Assembly (NCBI RefSeq): GCF_000194945.1
Contig: NZ_GL878511.1
Span: 1-64,000, forward strand
Source of the DNA: Streptococcus sanguinis SK1 = NCTC 7863
GTDB lineage: Bacteria > Bacillota > Bacilli > Lactobacillales > Streptococcaceae
Direction of reading: 5' to 3'
Length of the DNA stretch: 64,000 nt
In this document: positions 19,916-29,900 of the stretch, one piece after another
Numbering within the stretch: position 1 is the stretch's first letter
Layout of the letters: the number at the start of each line of letters is the position of its first letter
Program-made: the position numbers and the translations under genes
The notes under the pieces: generated by a model
The model's input: the letters and a program-made list of their open reading frames with translations, nothing else
What the model was told of the DNA's origin: nothing
Database searches by the model: none

Positions 19916-21373
19916 CTAGAAATCAACTGAGTCAGCATGACCTGGTCCATTGCCGACGAAGTAGCCAGTCTTACAGTTGATACTGAAGAGGTAGGTGCCG
20001 TCTGGCTTGAAGAGGTTATAGTAGCCGTTTCCTTTAATAATATTGACGCGTTCCAGGATATAGTTATCACCAGAAATATAGCCACGTTCACGAGAAGTTT
20101 GCAAAATCTTCTCTAGAACGCCAGGATTGAAAGTCCAAGCTGGATTGTTAACGTCATCAATAGCTGCTTGGTTATAAGGGACACGACTGAGGTCTCTCTG
20201 CAGATTTACTCCATTGCTTGGAAGACCATAGCCAGAGTATGAGTTGGAAGCCCCTGAACCAGAAGCAGACGAGCTTGAACCGCTGCTTGTACCCGCACCA
20301 GTGCCTCCCTGATCAGTAGCAGGAGCTGGTGTTGGTACCTGTTGGCTACGTCCTTGGGCAATCGCTGCCTTTAGAACTTCATCTAGCTTAGCATTGCCAC
20401 TTGATACATCTGAGAAGGTCGCATTTGTATTGGCCTTGGCTTCCTTATTCAAGATACCGTCAGTGATCGCTCCACCATCAAACTGCGAATTGACACTTTG
20501 GATAGCCGAAATCTGCTTGACCAAGGAATCATACTTGCTCTTAGCGGCATCATAGTCTTTGCTGCCTTTTAGCTTTTCAAGTAAAGTTTTTAATTTTTCC
20601 AAGTCGCCGAATTTACTGTTTTTGACAGCTGTCTGATTGCTATCTGTGAAAAATGCAGCATATTCATCATTAAAGGCCTTCAAATTCTTGGCAGTATTAT
20701 CAGAGCTAGAGGAAGACGAGCTCTTTTTGCTGGACTGCGATGTTGAAGAACTTGAGCTTGTAACAGTCTTGTGCCCCCAATTATGCCCCAGAGCAAAGTA
20801 AAGCCCTGTACCCGCTACAGCAATCCCTAAAAGTCCTAAGACTGGATAAAGGAAAGCTTTTTTCTTGTAGAAAGGCGTCTTAGGAACCTGTAATTCCTTC
20901 TCATCAAGCGGTTCTGGAATAGGACCGTAAGATGTCTTTTGAACGGGAGCGGCAGGAACCGCATCTTCCTGCTCTGAGCGTTGACTGCGAGAACCTAAGG
21001 GATTTGGAGCTGCTTCTGGCTCACTCGCTGTCTCAGTGCTTGTCAACTGAGCTGTTGGAATCTCCTGTTCACTTTCAACCTCTTGCCGTCTTTCTTTGAT
21101 GAAATCGGTCAAATCAGAAGAGGCTTGCTCAGCTTGAGCCGCTTCCTGCTCCTGCAGCTTTCTGATTTTCTGGGTTTCAAATTTTCCTGCTTCGATTTCC
21201 TGACGGTGCTGCTTGATATACTTATCCAGCACATTGTCGCTTTCATTCACACCGGCTTCCAGCTCCTCTTTCTTACGAGTAGCTTGTCCGACTGTCATTT
21301 CCTTGGCCTCTTCAAAATCAAGAACAGACTCTTTCTTTTCTTCTTCCGGTGAGTAGTTTTCTTCTTTCGTCAC
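19916..21373 (-). CDS. mapZ: Mid-cell-anchored division protein MapZ (LocZ)
   Basis: A 485-residue single-pass membrane protein that marks the division site in streptococci and positions FtsZ. The cytoplasmic region (1-170) contains two copies of a related motif (LDKYIKQHRQEIE near 49 and LTDFIKERRQEVE near 88). The membrane helix is about 172-195, followed by an extracellular serine-rich linker, an extracellular helical domain (about 225-340), a second Ser/Gly-rich linker and a conserved C-terminal domain that binds peptidoglycan (YGLPSNGVNLQRDLS onward). MapZ is a StkP substrate, and stkP is also in this window. Identification rests on architecture and on position next to the THUMP methyltransferase and rnpB-gpsB. 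Confidence 0.9.
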   Translation of the reverse strand: MTKEENYSPEEEKKESVLDFEEAKEMTVGQATRKKEELEAGVNESDNVLDKYIKQHRQEIEAGKFETQKIRKLQEQEAAQAEQASSDLTDFIKERRQEVESEQEIPTAQLTSTETASEPEAAPNPLGSRSQRSEQEDAVPAAPVQKTSYGPIPEPLDEKELQVPKTPFYKKKAFLYPVLGLLGIAVAGTGLYFALGHNWGHKTVTSSSSSTSQSSKKSSSSSSSDNTAKNLKAFNDEYAAFFTDSNQTAVKNSKFGDLEKLKTLLEKLKGSKDYDAAKSKYDSLVKQISAIQSVNSQFDGGAITDGILNKEAKANTNATFSDVSSGNAKLDEVLKAAIAQGRSQQVPTPAPATDQGGTGAGTSSGSSSSASGSGASNSYSGYGLPSNGVNLQRDLSRVPYNQAAIDDVNNPAWTFNPGVLEKILQTSRERGYISGDNYILERVNIIKGNGYYNLFKPDGTYLFSINCKTGYFVGNGPGHADSVDF

Positions 21374-21385
21374 GGCAAATCCTTT

Positions 21386-22540
21386 CTAATCTAACTGACG
21401 TTTGACTCGCTGGCCAAAATACTGATATAAATCAACTTTTAAAGTTCCATTATAAAGTTTGCGTTTTTTATCGGCCTGACTGCCATATTTGCTTTCAAAA
21501 GCTTCATCGCTAGTCAGGATAAACTTGCTCCAGGTTTTGAGCGGAGCAAAGGTTTCTCCCATCTCCTGATAAAGACGAGTCACAGCCTCATCATCTAGGA
21601 GGCGCTCCCCGTATGGCGGATTAGAGATAATCACACCATTAATCTTATCTGTATGCAAATCTTGCAGACGCATCTGCTTAAAGCGAATCTGCTCTGCTAC
21701 TCCTGCTTGCTCAGCGTTTTTTCGAGCTAGTTCTACCATACGGCCATCGATATCCGATCCAGAAATATCCAGCTGGACGGTCTGATCAATCCGACTGAAT
21801 GCAGTTGAGCGAGCCTGGGCTACCAGATCTTTATCCACCCAATTCCAGTCTTCAAAGGCAAAGGAACGATGGAGTCCCGGTGCCATCTTCATCCCTATCA
21901 TAGCTGCCTCGATACAAAAAGTACCAGAGCCGCAAGTCGGGTCTATCAAAGGCTTATCTGGATACCAGTTGGACAGGAGTAAAATAGCTGCTGCCATATT
22001 CTCCTTGATCGGTGCACCACCTTTATCGGCCCGATAACCACGTTTGAAGAGGCTGGATCCTGTCGTATCAATCAAGACTGTCGCTACATCTTTTAGAATA
22101 GACACCTCTATCCTAAACTCAGCTCCATTTTCCTGCAGGGGCACCCCTTCCGGACGTGCATAATGCTTCTGCAGCTTCTTGACAACTGCCTTTTTAGAAA
22201 TAGCCTGAACACTAGGTTCATTGTGAAGTTTTGACTTGACGCATTTAGCCTTGGAAATAGGAAATTTAGCTCCCAGCGGTAGATAATTCTCCCAATCCAG
22301 AGCAAAAACTCCCTGAAAGAGCTCTTCAAAAGTCTTGGCTGGAAAACTGCCAACTACAATCTTAATCCGATCGGCCACGCGTAGCCAGAGATTGGTTTGA
22401 ATAATGGTACTGACATCACCCTCGAAGCGAACCCGGCCATTTTCGACCTGACAATCAAGTCCCAGCTCTCTGATTTCACGGCCAACGACAGCTTCTAGCC
22501 CTGCCGCTGCGGTCGCAATTAAATTAAATTTTTCTTTCAT
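21386..22540 (-). CDS. THUMP-domain class I SAM RNA methyltransferase (RlmL/YpsC type)
   Basis: A 384-residue enzyme with an N-terminal THUMP RNA-binding domain (about 45-160) and a Rossmann methyltransferase domain. That domain has DPTCGSGTFCIEAAMIG for SAM and the amino-methylating IISNPPYGERL (NPPY) motif. By family it corresponds to the N2-guanine 23S rRNA methyltransferase half of RlmL. It is 12 bases upstream of mapZ, so the two are probably cotranscribed. Confidence 0.9.
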   Translation of the reverse strand: MKEKFNLIATAAAGLEAVVGREIRELGLDCQVENGRVRFEGDVSTIIQTNLWLRVADRIKIVVGSFPAKTFEELFQGVFALDWENYLPLGAKFPISKAKCVKSKLHNEPSVQAISKKAVVKKLQKHYARPEGVPLQENGAEFRIEVSILKDVATVLIDTTGSSLFKRGYRADKGGAPIKENMAAAILLLSNWYPDKPLIDPTCGSGTFCIEAAMIGMKMAPGLHRSFAFEDWNWVDKDLVAQARSTAFSRIDQTVQLDISGSDIDGRMVELARKNAEQAGVAEQIRFKQMRLQDLHTDKINGVIISNPPYGERLLDDEAVTRLYQEMGETFAPLKTWSKFILTSDEAFESKYGSQADKKRKLYNGTLKVDLYQYFGQRVKRQLD

Positions 22541-22573
22541 ATTGGCTTTTTATATGGATTCCAATCTATACAA

Positions 22574-22635
22574 ACAAAGGGAGTGAGACAAAAATCGTGA
22601 TTTCGTCACATCGATTTTCCTCACTCTCCCTTTTT
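22574..22635. repeat. Imperfect inverted repeat resembling a dispersed streptococcal intergenic element
   Basis: AAAGGGAGTGAG pairs with CTCACTCTCCCTTT around a shorter inner palindrome (AAATCG / CGATTT). T-runs flank it on both sides, so it could terminate transcription in either direction. It resembles the short GGGAGTGAGACAAAAATCG-type elements found between genes in this group of streptococci, which is recognition from memory. The 150 bases between it and the rnpB terminator contain no gene I can support. Confidence 0.45.
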
Positions 22636-22783
22636 AAATTTTGGGCTGAGAAGGTTTCGCTGCCATTGTCAGCCAGCTCATTCCTTGAAATGTCCACAGA
22701 GAAAATGAAGCAACAGCTAGTTGAACTTGGCAGAGAATAGAGCGCTCAGCCACTCTCTTGCTATTCTATATATAAAATTTAAA

Positions 22784-22810
22784 GAGGACAGGACTTGACG
22801 TCCCAGCCTC
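22784..22810 (-). terminator. Putative terminator of rnpB
   Basis: GAGGCTGGGAC / GTCCTGTCCTC imperfect hairpin followed on the minus strand by TTTAAATTTT, directly after the 3' end of RNase P RNA. Confidence 0.5.
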
Positions 22811-22811
22811 A

Positions 22812-23199
22812 GCCTATATGCAATTTTCTGTAAGCCATGTTTTGTTCCGGAAATGACTAGGTACCATTTCCTTCGATAATCATCTGTCTACTGTTTCCAG
22901 TCAGAGTGCTATGTTCGCTTCCACGCACTCCATGCCCCGACCAAAGTTTGGGTTGCTAGCTTGAGGGGTTTACCGCGTTCCACTTCTTCTGTTTCCAGAA
23001 GAACTACGTCACTGTGGCACTTTCAGACCTAATCAGGCATATCCAAAGACTTAGTCCTTTCAGTCGCCGTAACGGAAAAATCCGTCCCTAGGCTTATTTC
23101 TTCGCCTAGCACAAACACTACCGGCATCACAGCCAGTGCTAGCATGGACTTTCCTCATGAAAATCTAAAATTTCCACGCGATTATCCAAAAATTGCACT
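22812..23199 (-). ncRNA. rnpB: RNase P RNA (Bacillus type B)
   Basis: The catalytic RNA of RNase P, which matures tRNA 5' ends. On the minus strand it begins near GTGCAATTTTTGGATAATCG and contains the conserved GAGGAAAGTCCATGCTAGCAC core. It ends ATGGCTTACAGAAAATTGCAT, whose AAAATTGCA pairs with the 5' TGCAATTTT to close helix P1. No open frame explains the region. It lies immediately downstream of gpsB, the usual streptococcal position. Ends are approximate by a few bases. Confidence 0.93.
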
Positions 23200-23214
23200 G
23201 TTTTAAAAGAACCA

Positions 23215-23577
23215 TTATTCACGATCCAGAATTTGTTTCCCGAATACTTCCTTTTCAAGACGGTTCAAGCGCTTCAAGATATCAAAATTAGTCGCAGAAG
23301 TCATCTGAGGGAAGCTTTCTGCAGTTGACTGAGTCGCTTGTGTTGATTGGACAGGCTGAGTCGGCTGAACCGGTGCTTTTTCAACCGGCTTCGCAGCCAA
23401 CTCTTCCTTGAGACGGCGATTTTCCTCACGCAGCTCCTTTACCAAGGCTGCATAAGTCTCATAATCCTTGATAATATCATCCAAAAACTCATCCACTTCG
23501 GACTTGCTATAGCCGCGTACTTCACGTTTAAAATCCTGATCAAAAATATCTTTTGCTGTAAAAATAATACTTGCCAT
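23215..23577 (-). CDS. gpsB: Cell division regulator GpsB
   Basis: A 120-residue DivIVA-like coiled-coil protein that balances septal and peripheral wall synthesis and supports StkP activity. It opens [20 protein letters not shown] with the conserved [20 protein letters not shown] Pro/Gln/Thr-rich linker and a short C-terminal helix ([15 protein letters not shown]) follow. The frame stays open further upstream, but the GGAGAGAG Shine-Dalgarno sits before the ATG at 23577, and the family starts there. Confidence 0.95.
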   Translation of the reverse strand: MASIIFTAKDIFDQDFKREVRGYSKSEVDEFLDDIIKDYETYAALVKELREENRRLKEELAAKPVEKAPVQPTQPVQSTQATQSTAESFPQMTSATNFDILKRLNRLEKEVFGKQILDRE

Positions 23578-23608
23578 CTTCTCTCTCCAATCTAGTTTAT
23601 CATATTCA

Positions 23609-23638
23609 ATTATAAACAAAATGCACTATAAAAATCAA
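23609..23638 (-). promoter_or_regulatory. Promoter of gpsB
   Basis: Minus-strand TTGATT (23633-23638), 18-base spacer, TATAAT (23609-23614), about 30 bases before the ATG. rnpB may share this transcript. Confidence 0.55.
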
Positions 23639-23648
23639 GATTTATCAT

Positions 23649-24176
23649 CTAATTTCCCGAAAAATTTTCAGCCACTTCATTCAGGTCATCAAATGTTAAT
23701 TTTTTGATAAAATATTGTTCTTGTTTTTTCATTTCTTGGTAAAGATATTTCAATTTTGTCTCCTGTTCTTCATCGTAAAAGAGGTAGGCACCATCTGTAT
23801 TTTGAATGACGAATTGATTGTAATCACGAAACTGACTTGGATTTTGGTAGGTCGGATAAGCATACTTAACAAAATCGGTTTGTTTAAAAGCAGCTAATTT
23901 TGCTTGATTGGCTTCGTTCCAATTTTCACCTTGATTCTCAAAGAGAAAGATGGTTGCCGTCTGAAATTCATAGTCCTTTTTCAAGTCGTTGGCTAGCTCC
24001 AAAACCCAAGACTCAAAGCCCAGATTACCCATAAAAACCAGCCAATCTACTCCATCTTCCAAAAAACGGATTAAGTCCCTTTTAGCGGCTTCTTTTATGA
24101 TGTTTATTCTCATATCTTTTTCCGTCGAAATGCCGATTTCAAAGGCTTTGTAGCCTGTTATTAATAGACTGGTCAT
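23649..24176 (-). CDS. DUF1273/YpsA family protein (SLOG-like)
   Basis: A 175-residue cytoplasmic protein of the YpsA (DUF1273) family, opening [15 protein letters not shown] with a glycine-containing GDGVDW...[13 protein letters not shown] core. The Rossmann-like fold is related to SLOG/DprA nucleotide-binding proteins. Bacillus YpsA affects cell division. It lies between gpsB and the divergent recU, the same neighbourhood as in Bacillus and pneumococcus. No catalytic role is established. Confidence 0.87.
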   Translation of the reverse strand: MTSLLITGYKAFEIGISTEKDMRINIIKEAAKRDLIRFLEDGVDWLVFMGNLGFESWVLELANDLKKDYEFQTATIFLFENQGENWNEANQAKLAAFKQTDFVKYAYPTYQNPSQFRDYNQFVIQNTDGAYLFYDEEQETKLKYLYQEMKKQEQYFIKKLTFDDLNEVAENFSGN

Positions 24177-24202
24177 TTATTCTCCCTTAAAAAAGTTTTT
24201 TG

Positions 24203-24211
24203 TGGTATAAT
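24203..24211 (+). promoter_or_regulatory. Extended -10 promoter of recU-pbp1a
   Basis: TGGTATAAT (extended -10) 32 bases before the recU ATG, preceding an AAGGAG Shine-Dalgarno. The 67-base gap is shared with the divergent ypsA-like gene. Confidence 0.55.
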
Positions 24212-24243
24212 AGAGTGATGCTATTGTACCAATAAGGAGTTTT

Positions 24244-24846
24244 ATGGTCAACTATCCGCATAAGCTAAAGGCAAAAAGCAGTATCAATAGGCCAGTTCCC
24301 GGCATGATTAACTTTGCCAATCGTGGGATGTCTTTTGAAAAGATGATCAACGAATCCAACAGCTACTATCTAAGCAGAGGACTCGCTGTAATCCATAAAA
24401 AGCCTACCCCCATTCAGATTGTCAAGGTTGATTATCCGCACCGTAGCCGAGCCAAGATTGTAGAGGCTTACTTTCGGCAAGCTTCCACAACAGACTATTC
24501 TGGTGTCTACAAGGGCCATTATATTGACTTTGAAGCCAAGGAAACCCGACAGAAAAAATCGATGCCCATGAAAAATTTTCATTCGCATCAGATTGAGCAC
24601 ATGGAGGCAGTCCTTGAGCAAAAGGGCATCTGCTTTGTCTTACTGCATTTTTCCAGCTTAAGGGAGACTTACCTGCTTCCCGCTTCTTATTTAATTGAGT
24701 TTTACAAGATCGACAAGGGAGGGAGGTCCATGCCTCTAACTTACATTCAAGAGCATGGTTATCCGATTGAAATGCAACAGCTTCCCAGCATCCCTTATCT
24801 TGAAATTATCGAACAAAAACTACTAGGTGGTATTATAAATGAATAA
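24244..24846 (+). CDS. recU: Holliday junction resolvase RecU
   Basis: A 200-residue nuclease that cleaves four-way junctions in recombination and chromosome segregation. Family landmarks are [14 protein letters not shown], the acidic nuclease core around [21 protein letters not shown] (D...E-K) and FHSHQIEHM. Its last eight bases overlap pbp1a; recU-pbp1a pairing is typical of Firmicutes. Confidence 0.96.
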   Translation: MVNYPHKLKAKSSINRPVPGMINFANRGMSFEKMINESNSYYLSRGLAVIHKKPTPIQIVKVDYPHRSRAKIVEAYFRQASTTDYSGVYKGHYIDFEAKETRQKKSMPMKNFHSHQIEHMEAVLEQKGICFVLLHFSSLRETYLLPASYLIEFYKIDKGGRSMPLTYIQEHGYPIEMQQLPSIPYLEIIEQKLLGGIINE

Positions 24847-26977
24847 ACAAACTCTTATGCAGGCTTTGAAATATCTTGCAAGTGCACTTATAACCCTGCT
24901 TATGATTGGATTCGTGATTGGCTGTTTGGTATTTACCTACTATGCGGTCAAGGCTCCTAAGCTTTCTGAAAAAGACCTCATCGCGACCACATCCAGTAAG
25001 ATTTTTGACAGCAATAACAATTTGATTGCGGACCTAGGCGCTGAAAAGCGGGTCAATGCTGAAACAAGTGAAATTCCTACGGATTTGGTTAACGCCATTG
25101 TCGCCATCGAAGACCATCGCTTCTTCAATCACCGTGGGGTGGACTTTATTCGGATTGCAGGTGCCCTTGTTAGCAACATCCGCGGAGGTCGCCAAGGGGG
25201 ATCAACTCTAACTCAGCAGTTGATTAAGCTGTCTTATTTCTCAACTTCTTCTTCGGACGCGACCCTTTCACGTAAAATCCAAGAAGCTTGGCTGGCCGCT
25301 CAGCTTGAGCGTAAAGCAACCAAGCAGCAAATCTTGACCTATTATGTCAATAAAGTCTACATGTCCAACAGTAACTACGGTATGCAGACAGCAGCCCGAA
25401 GCTACTATGGCAAGGACCTAAAAGACTTAAGCTTACACCAAACGGCTCTGCTGGCAGGTATGCCCCAAGCACCTAACCAATACGATCCTTACACTCACCC
25501 AGAGGCTGCGACCAACCGACGTAATCTGGTACTTCGTGAGATGCATGATCTCAAGTACATCACAGATGAGCAGTATGAGCAAGCTAAGAATACTCCTGTA
25601 ACCGATGGACTTCAAAGCTTGAAAGCTTCCACTAGCTATCCTGCTTACATGGATAATTATCTTAAGGAAGTAATTGAACAAGTAGAAGAAGAGACTGGCT
25701 ACAATGTCCTGACAACTGGTATGGAAGTCTATACAAATGTCAACACTGATGCCCAAAAGAAACTCTGGGATATTTACAACACAGGAGACTATGTAGCTTA
25801 TCCAGATGACGAAATGCAGGTTGCCTCCACTGTTATGGATGTGCAAACTGGTAAAGTCATTGCCCAGCTCGGTTCTCGTAACCAATCTACCAACGTATCC
25901 TTTGGTACCAACCAAGCTGTTGAAACCAACCGCGACTTCGGTTCAACAATGAAGCCAATCACCGATTATGCTCCAGCTCTTGAAAATGAAGTCTATACCT
26001 CAACTGCTGCTCCTATCACGGATGCTCCATATAACTTCCCGTATTCCAGCACACCCGTCTACAACTGGGATAAGAAATACTATGGCGGGATGACGATTCA
26101 ATACGCTATTCAGGAATCCCGTAACGTTCCTGCCGTGAAAACGCTGGAAGCCGTTGGTCTGGACGAGTCCCTCAAGTTCCTAAATCGTATTGGAATTAAC
26201 TATCCTGAAATGTTCTATGTTAATGCCTTTTCAAGTAATACCAGCAAATCCGGCAACGAATACGGAGCCAGCAGTGAAAAAATGGCTGCTGCCTATGCAG
26301 CCTTTGCCAATGGTGGTACTTACTACAAGCCTCAGTATGTCAATCGTGTCGTCTTCAGTGACGGAACAGAGAAGACCTTCTCCAACAATGGTTCCAAGGC
26401 TATGAAGGAAACGACAGCCTACATGATGACCGACATGATGAAAACAGTCTTGCAGTCTGGTACAGGTACAAACGCTGCTATTTCTGGTGTTTATCAAGCC
26501 GGTAAGACTGGAACCTCCAACTATGCTGACGATGAATTAGCTAAGTTGACCAAGCCTTACTACTACTCTAGCATTGTCACACCAGACGAGCTCTTCGTTG
26601 GTTACACGCCTAAGTATTCAATGGCTGTTTGGACCGGCTACTCTAACCGCCTGACACCAATCCTTGATGACGGGGTTAAGGTTGCAACAGATGTCTACCG
26701 CGAAATGATGCTTTACCTAGCTCAAGATGGCTCTGCTTCAGAGGATTGGGAAATGCCAGATGGTCTCTACCGCAGTGGCTCTTATGTCTATCTCAACAGT
26801 GGTACCGGCTATAACCGTTACTACAATAACCAGCAATACTATAACTCTTCTAGCTATAGCAGTTACAGTACAGAAGCTAGCTCTGACACATCAGCTGCTA
26901 GTGAGCATTCTGGTGATTCAAACAATAGCTCTTCTAACCACAGCGACTCATCTTCCGGTAATGGTGGAGATGACTAG
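24839..26977 (+). CDS. pbp1a: Bifunctional class A penicillin-binding protein 1A
   Basis: A 712-residue membrane enzyme that polymerises and cross-links peptidoglycan. A single N-terminal membrane helix (about 14-38) precedes a glycosyltransferase-51 domain with [12 protein letters not shown] and [13 protein letters not shown]. The transpeptidase domain has the active serine in GSTMK (about residue 369), the SRN motif and KTGTSNY (about 554). The C-terminal tail after about residue 640 is rich in Ser, Tyr and Asn and looks disordered. It shares a transcript with recU. Confidence 0.96.
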   Translation: MNKQTLMQALKYLASALITLLMIGFVIGCLVFTYYAVKAPKLSEKDLIATTSSKIFDSNNNLIADLGAEKRVNAETSEIPTDLVNAIVAIEDHRFFNHRGVDFIRIAGALVSNIRGGRQGGSTLTQQLIKLSYFSTSSSDATLSRKIQEAWLAAQLERKATKQQILTYYVNKVYMSNSNYGMQTAARSYYGKDLKDLSLHQTALLAGMPQAPNQYDPYTHPEAATNRRNLVLREMHDLKYITDEQYEQAKNTPVTDGLQSLKASTSYPAYMDNYLKEVIEQVEEETGYNVLTTGMEVYTNVNTDAQKKLWDIYNTGDYVAYPDDEMQVASTVMDVQTGKVIAQLGSRNQSTNVSFGTNQAVETNRDFGSTMKPITDYAPALENEVYTSTAAPITDAPYNFPYSSTPVYNWDKKYYGGMTIQYAIQESRNVPAVKTLEAVGLDESLKFLNRIGINYPEMFYVNAFSSNTSKSGNEYGASSEKMAAAYAAFANGGTYYKPQYVNRVVFSDGTEKTFSNNGSKAMKETTAYMMTDMMKTVLQSGTGTNAAISGVYQAGKTGTSNYADDELAKLTKPYYYSSIVTPDELFVGYTPKYSMAVWTGYSNRLTPILDDGVKVATDVYREMMLYLAQDGSASEDWEMPDGLYRSGSYVYLNSGTGYNRYYNNQQYYNSSSYSSYSTEASSDTSAASEHSGDSNNSSSNHSDSSSGNGGDD

Positions 26978-27002
26978 AGTGACGAAGATTAGAACACAAA
27001 TT

Positions 27003-27037
27003 AAAAGAGTAAGAATGAAAAATTCTTACTCTTTTCT
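27003..27037. terminator. Bidirectional terminator between pbp1a and pepC
   Basis: A perfect 14-base-pair hairpin, AAAAGAGTAAGAAT / ATTCTTACTCTTTT, serving the convergent pbp1a (+) and pepC (-). Confidence 0.82.
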
Positions 27038-27054
27038 TATTCTCTCATCAAAGC

Positions 27055-28389
27055 TTACTTTGCCAAAGCTCCCATGGGATCCCACGGAGCTAGGACAAGA
27101 GGCTCTGCTTCATATGCAGCTAATTCTGCGGCTGTCAGAAACTCTTTACGGACGACGATTTGATAGGTATACTCGCCCATCCAAGCGTCAGAGGCTACGA
27201 AATAGCCCTTGTTACCAACCTTTTCACCCCAAGAGTTTTCGACCTTCCATTTCTTAGCCCTGCCATTTTCATCCAAGTCCACTCCTGTCAAGACCATGGC
27301 GTGGGTCATGAGGCTTTCGCTATAGTCCAAGCGGCCAGCCTTATCCTGAGTTAGTCGAATATCCATGCTAGCAGTGAAATCGTGCATCCCCTCAGCCATA
27401 ACACCGGCCTTACGATTGCTAGACTGAGCAACATCTGAGCCAAACCAAACGGTCTCGCCAGCCTGCATTTGCGCAATAGCCAGCTCTTTTAGTCGGTCCA
27501 TTTCAACATTCAAATAACGAACGGGCTTACTTCCAACGACATTTCCCAACATCTCAACCGTATAGGACCGACCATAAGGCTTGTCTGCAGTCGGGGCATT
27601 GATGATAGAGACATAGTCTTCTAGCTTAAGATCGACATATTTTTGATAGAAAGTCAGAGGTGTCAATCCGCTCTCGCTATGGAAATGATTGTCCTTATCT
27701 CGATAAGAAAAGTCAAACTGGCGAGGCGGCAAGCCTAAGTTCATAGCTAGGAAGTTAAAGACTTCCTGGAGAAGTTCTTCTTTCTTGGCCTGAAGTTCAG
27801 CAGAGTTTGCACCCTCTGACACTAATTCTCGCAAAATCTGCGCATCCTGACGTAGGAGTTTATTAAGAATCTGATTGAGCTCACGGCTGTTGCTAGAAGA
27901 AATTGACTCTGGATATACCGACTTAGGCACGACGCCGTATTTCTCAAAAAGCGCCACGACCATATCCCATTGACCACCATCCTGCTGAGGCGTATCTAAG
28001 AGAAACTTGACCTTACGGCTAGTCAATTCTTGGTCAGCCGTCGCAATCACCTGCTCTAAGAACCAGTTGGATTTTTCATATTTATCCCAAAAGAAGGTAT
28101 GGGCCTGAGATAGCTCAAAATCTTCCAATTGGAAACCAGCAATCATTTTGTGGCGGAAGGTATTAAGAGCTGCAAACATCCAACAGCGTCCTGAAGCTTT
28201 CTGGTCACTGACCTTGTCCTTAGTGAGATCCAGTGAAAAGACAGGTGTGTTTTCCACGGCAGCGCCTCGCTTCTCTAAGGAAGCCAAAAGGCCGTTGTGA
28301 CTGATGGCATTTTCCATCGCTGCATACTTGGAATTGGCCTCATAAGCAGCATACAACTTATCTGTAAAATCTTGTTCTAACGAATGCAT
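27055..28389 (-). CDS. pepC: Aminopeptidase C (bleomycin hydrolase family)
   Basis: A 444-residue cytoplasmic C1 cysteine aminopeptidase that finishes peptide breakdown. The active site is Cys in QKASGRCWMFAALN, His in LMTHAMVLTGV and Asn in VENSWG. The frame is open to an ATG at 28413, but a strong AAGGAGG lies just before the ATG at 28389 (MHSLEQDFTDKLY). That ATG matches the family start and is preferred. Monocistronic. Confidence 0.95.
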   Translation of the reverse strand: MHSLEQDFTDKLYAAYEANSKYAAMENAISHNGLLASLEKRGAAVENTPVFSLDLTKDKVSDQKASGRCWMFAALNTFRHKMIAGFQLEDFELSQAHTFFWDKYEKSNWFLEQVIATADQELTSRKVKFLLDTPQQDGGQWDMVVALFEKYGVVPKSVYPESISSSNSRELNQILNKLLRQDAQILRELVSEGANSAELQAKKEELLQEVFNFLAMNLGLPPRQFDFSYRDKDNHFHSESGLTPLTFYQKYVDLKLEDYVSIINAPTADKPYGRSYTVEMLGNVVGSKPVRYLNVEMDRLKELAIAQMQAGETVWFGSDVAQSSNRKAGVMAEGMHDFTASMDIRLTQDKAGRLDYSESLMTHAMVLTGVDLDENGRAKKWKVENSWGEKVGNKGYFVASDAWMGEYTYQIVVRKEFLTAAELAAYEAEPLVLAPWDPMGALAK

Positions 28390-28440
28390 AGAATCCTCCT
28401 TGTCATTATACATCTATTATAGAACTTTAAAAAAGGAGCG

Positions 28441-28478
28441 CAAGTAAAAAGGCTAGACAAAAGAGTCCTAGCCTTTTT
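28441..28478 (-). terminator. Terminator overlapping the stop codon of the GNAT gene
   Basis: AAAAAGGCTAG / CTAGCCTTTTT hairpin with an 11-base loop and a T-run on the minus strand. The 5' arm encodes the last residues and the TAG stop of the acetyltransferase gene. Confidence 0.75.
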
Positions 28479-29028
28479 CTAAATCAGATGTTAGGATGCC
28501 ATAGACGGAAAAATCTTTGACTTGTCCTTTATGAAATACAGCCTGACGGAAAGTGCCTTCGTAGCTCATTCCAGCTTTAGACATGACACGCCCAGAAGCT
28601 GGATTGGCTGTTACAAATCTTGCTGTGACACGATTGAATCCTGCGTCTTGCAAGAGGTAGTTCAAAACAGCTTCCAAAGCTTCTGTCATCAGCCCCTGCC
28701 CCCAATAGTCTTTACTTAAAATATAACCGACCTCGCAAGAATTAACTGCCTCATCCATGTCCACCACACTGATGTCCCCAATTACAGAATCAGGATTTTC
28801 TTTCAGACAGATACCCCACTTGTAAAAATCCATGTTTTGATAATTCTCAACCCAGCGAGCAATGGACTGTTTGGTGACTTCAGGACTCTCGTGAGCATCC
28901 CAGGTCACATGCAGTAAATTATCCGGACGAGAAGCCCAGTTGTCGTACATAGCTTGAGCATCCGATTCCAGAAAAGGTCTTAGTAAAAGACATTTGGTTT
29001 CAATGGACTGTGTACCTATCTTTTTCAT
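28468..29028 (-). CDS. GNAT family N-acetyltransferase (RimJ/RimL-like)
   Basis: A 186-residue acetyl-CoA-dependent transferase. It opens with the RimJ/L-type IETKCLLLRPFLESDAQAMY and has the acetyl-CoA pyrophosphate loop near LSKDYWGQGLMTEALEAVL and the FVTANPASGRVMSKAGM helix. The substrate may be a ribosomal-protein N-terminus or a small molecule and cannot be told. The stop codon lies within its terminator. Confidence 0.85.
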   Translation of the reverse strand: MKKIGTQSIETKCLLLRPFLESDAQAMYDNWASRPDNLLHVTWDAHESPEVTKQSIARWVENYQNMDFYKWGICLKENPDSVIGDISVVDMDEAVNSCEVGYILSKDYWGQGLMTEALEAVLNYLLQDAGFNRVTARFVTANPASGRVMSKAGMSYEGTFRQAVFHKGQVKDFSVYGILTSDLEKG

Positions 29029-29075
29029 AGCTTCCTCATTTCTTGGCTCGGACTAAAAAGGTTCGATAGAGATTT

Positions 29076-29900
29076 TCACTTCCAAAATTCATCAAAAACT
29101 GTAATCGGCAAATGCCGTTTGTGCTGGCCTTTATGCCACCATGATTCGATAGTTTCTTTGGCTTGGGTTGAAACGGACTTGCCTTCGAGATAATCATCAA
29201 TTTCATTATAGGTCACGCCCAGAGCGACTTCATCCGCAATCCCAGGTTTTTCCTCTTCCAAGTCAGCTGTAGGCACCTTTTCATAGAGGGCCGGATCAGC
29301 TCCTAAAGCGGCCAAAAGCTGCTTGCCTTGACGTTTATTGAGACGGTAAAGTGGTAAGATATCTGCTCCGCCATCCCCAAACTTAGTGAAAAAGGCCGTG
29401 ACATTTTCGGCTGCGTGATCGGTCCCAATGACAGCCCCGCTGTACGAACCAGCCAAAGCATACTGGGCAATCATACGGCTGCGCGCCTTGATATTGCCCT
29501 TGTTAAAATCAGAGACTTTGGCCCCCGTTGTCTCCACAGCCCTTGTCATAGCATCAGCAGATTCCTTGATATTGACTGTCAGACTGACATCAGGCTGGAT
29601 AAAAGCCAGAGCCTTTTGGGCATCATCTTCATCTGCCTGAACACCGTAAGGCAAACGAACTGCGATAAAACGATAGCTATCATCTCCAGTTTCAGCCCGC
29701 ATTTCCTCTACAGCCAGCTGAGCTAAGCGGCCAGCCAAAGTAGAATCCTGACCACCAGAAATTCCCAAAACATAACTTTTCAAAAAAGGGTGCTTTCTCA
29801 GATAGGCCTTGAGAAAGTCCACCGAATTGCGGATTTCTTCCTCCGGGTCAATGATTGGTTTGACGCCCAGTTGAGCGATAATTTCTTCTTGTAGACTCAT
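29076..29900 (-). CDS. nadE: Ammonia-dependent NAD+ synthetase
   Basis: A 274-residue enzyme converting nicotinate adenine dinucleotide to NAD+. The PP-loop is [16 protein letters not shown], and the family motifs [20 protein letters not shown] and [12 protein letters not shown] are present. No glutaminase domain, so it uses ammonia. It overlaps pncB by four bases; together they perform nicotinate salvage. Confidence 0.96.
   Translation of the reverse strand: MSLQEEIIAQLGVKPIIDPEEEIRNSVDFLKAYLRKHPFLKSYVLGISGGQDSTLAGRLAQLAVEEMRAETGDDSYRFIAVRLPYGVQADEDDAQKALAFIQPDVSLTVNIKESADAMTRAVETTGAKVSDFNKGNIKARSRMIAQYALAGSYSGAVIGTDHAAENVTAFFTKFGDGGADILPLYRLNKRQGKQLLAALGADPALYEKVPTADLEEEKPGIADEVALGVTYNEIDDYLEGKSVSTQAKETIESWWHKGQHKRHLPITVFDEFWK

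Noticed and set aside
26727..27257. 176-residue plus-strand ORF at the end of pbp1a
   Set aside because: It overlaps the Ser-rich tail of pbp1a in another frame and crosses the terminator into antisense pepC.
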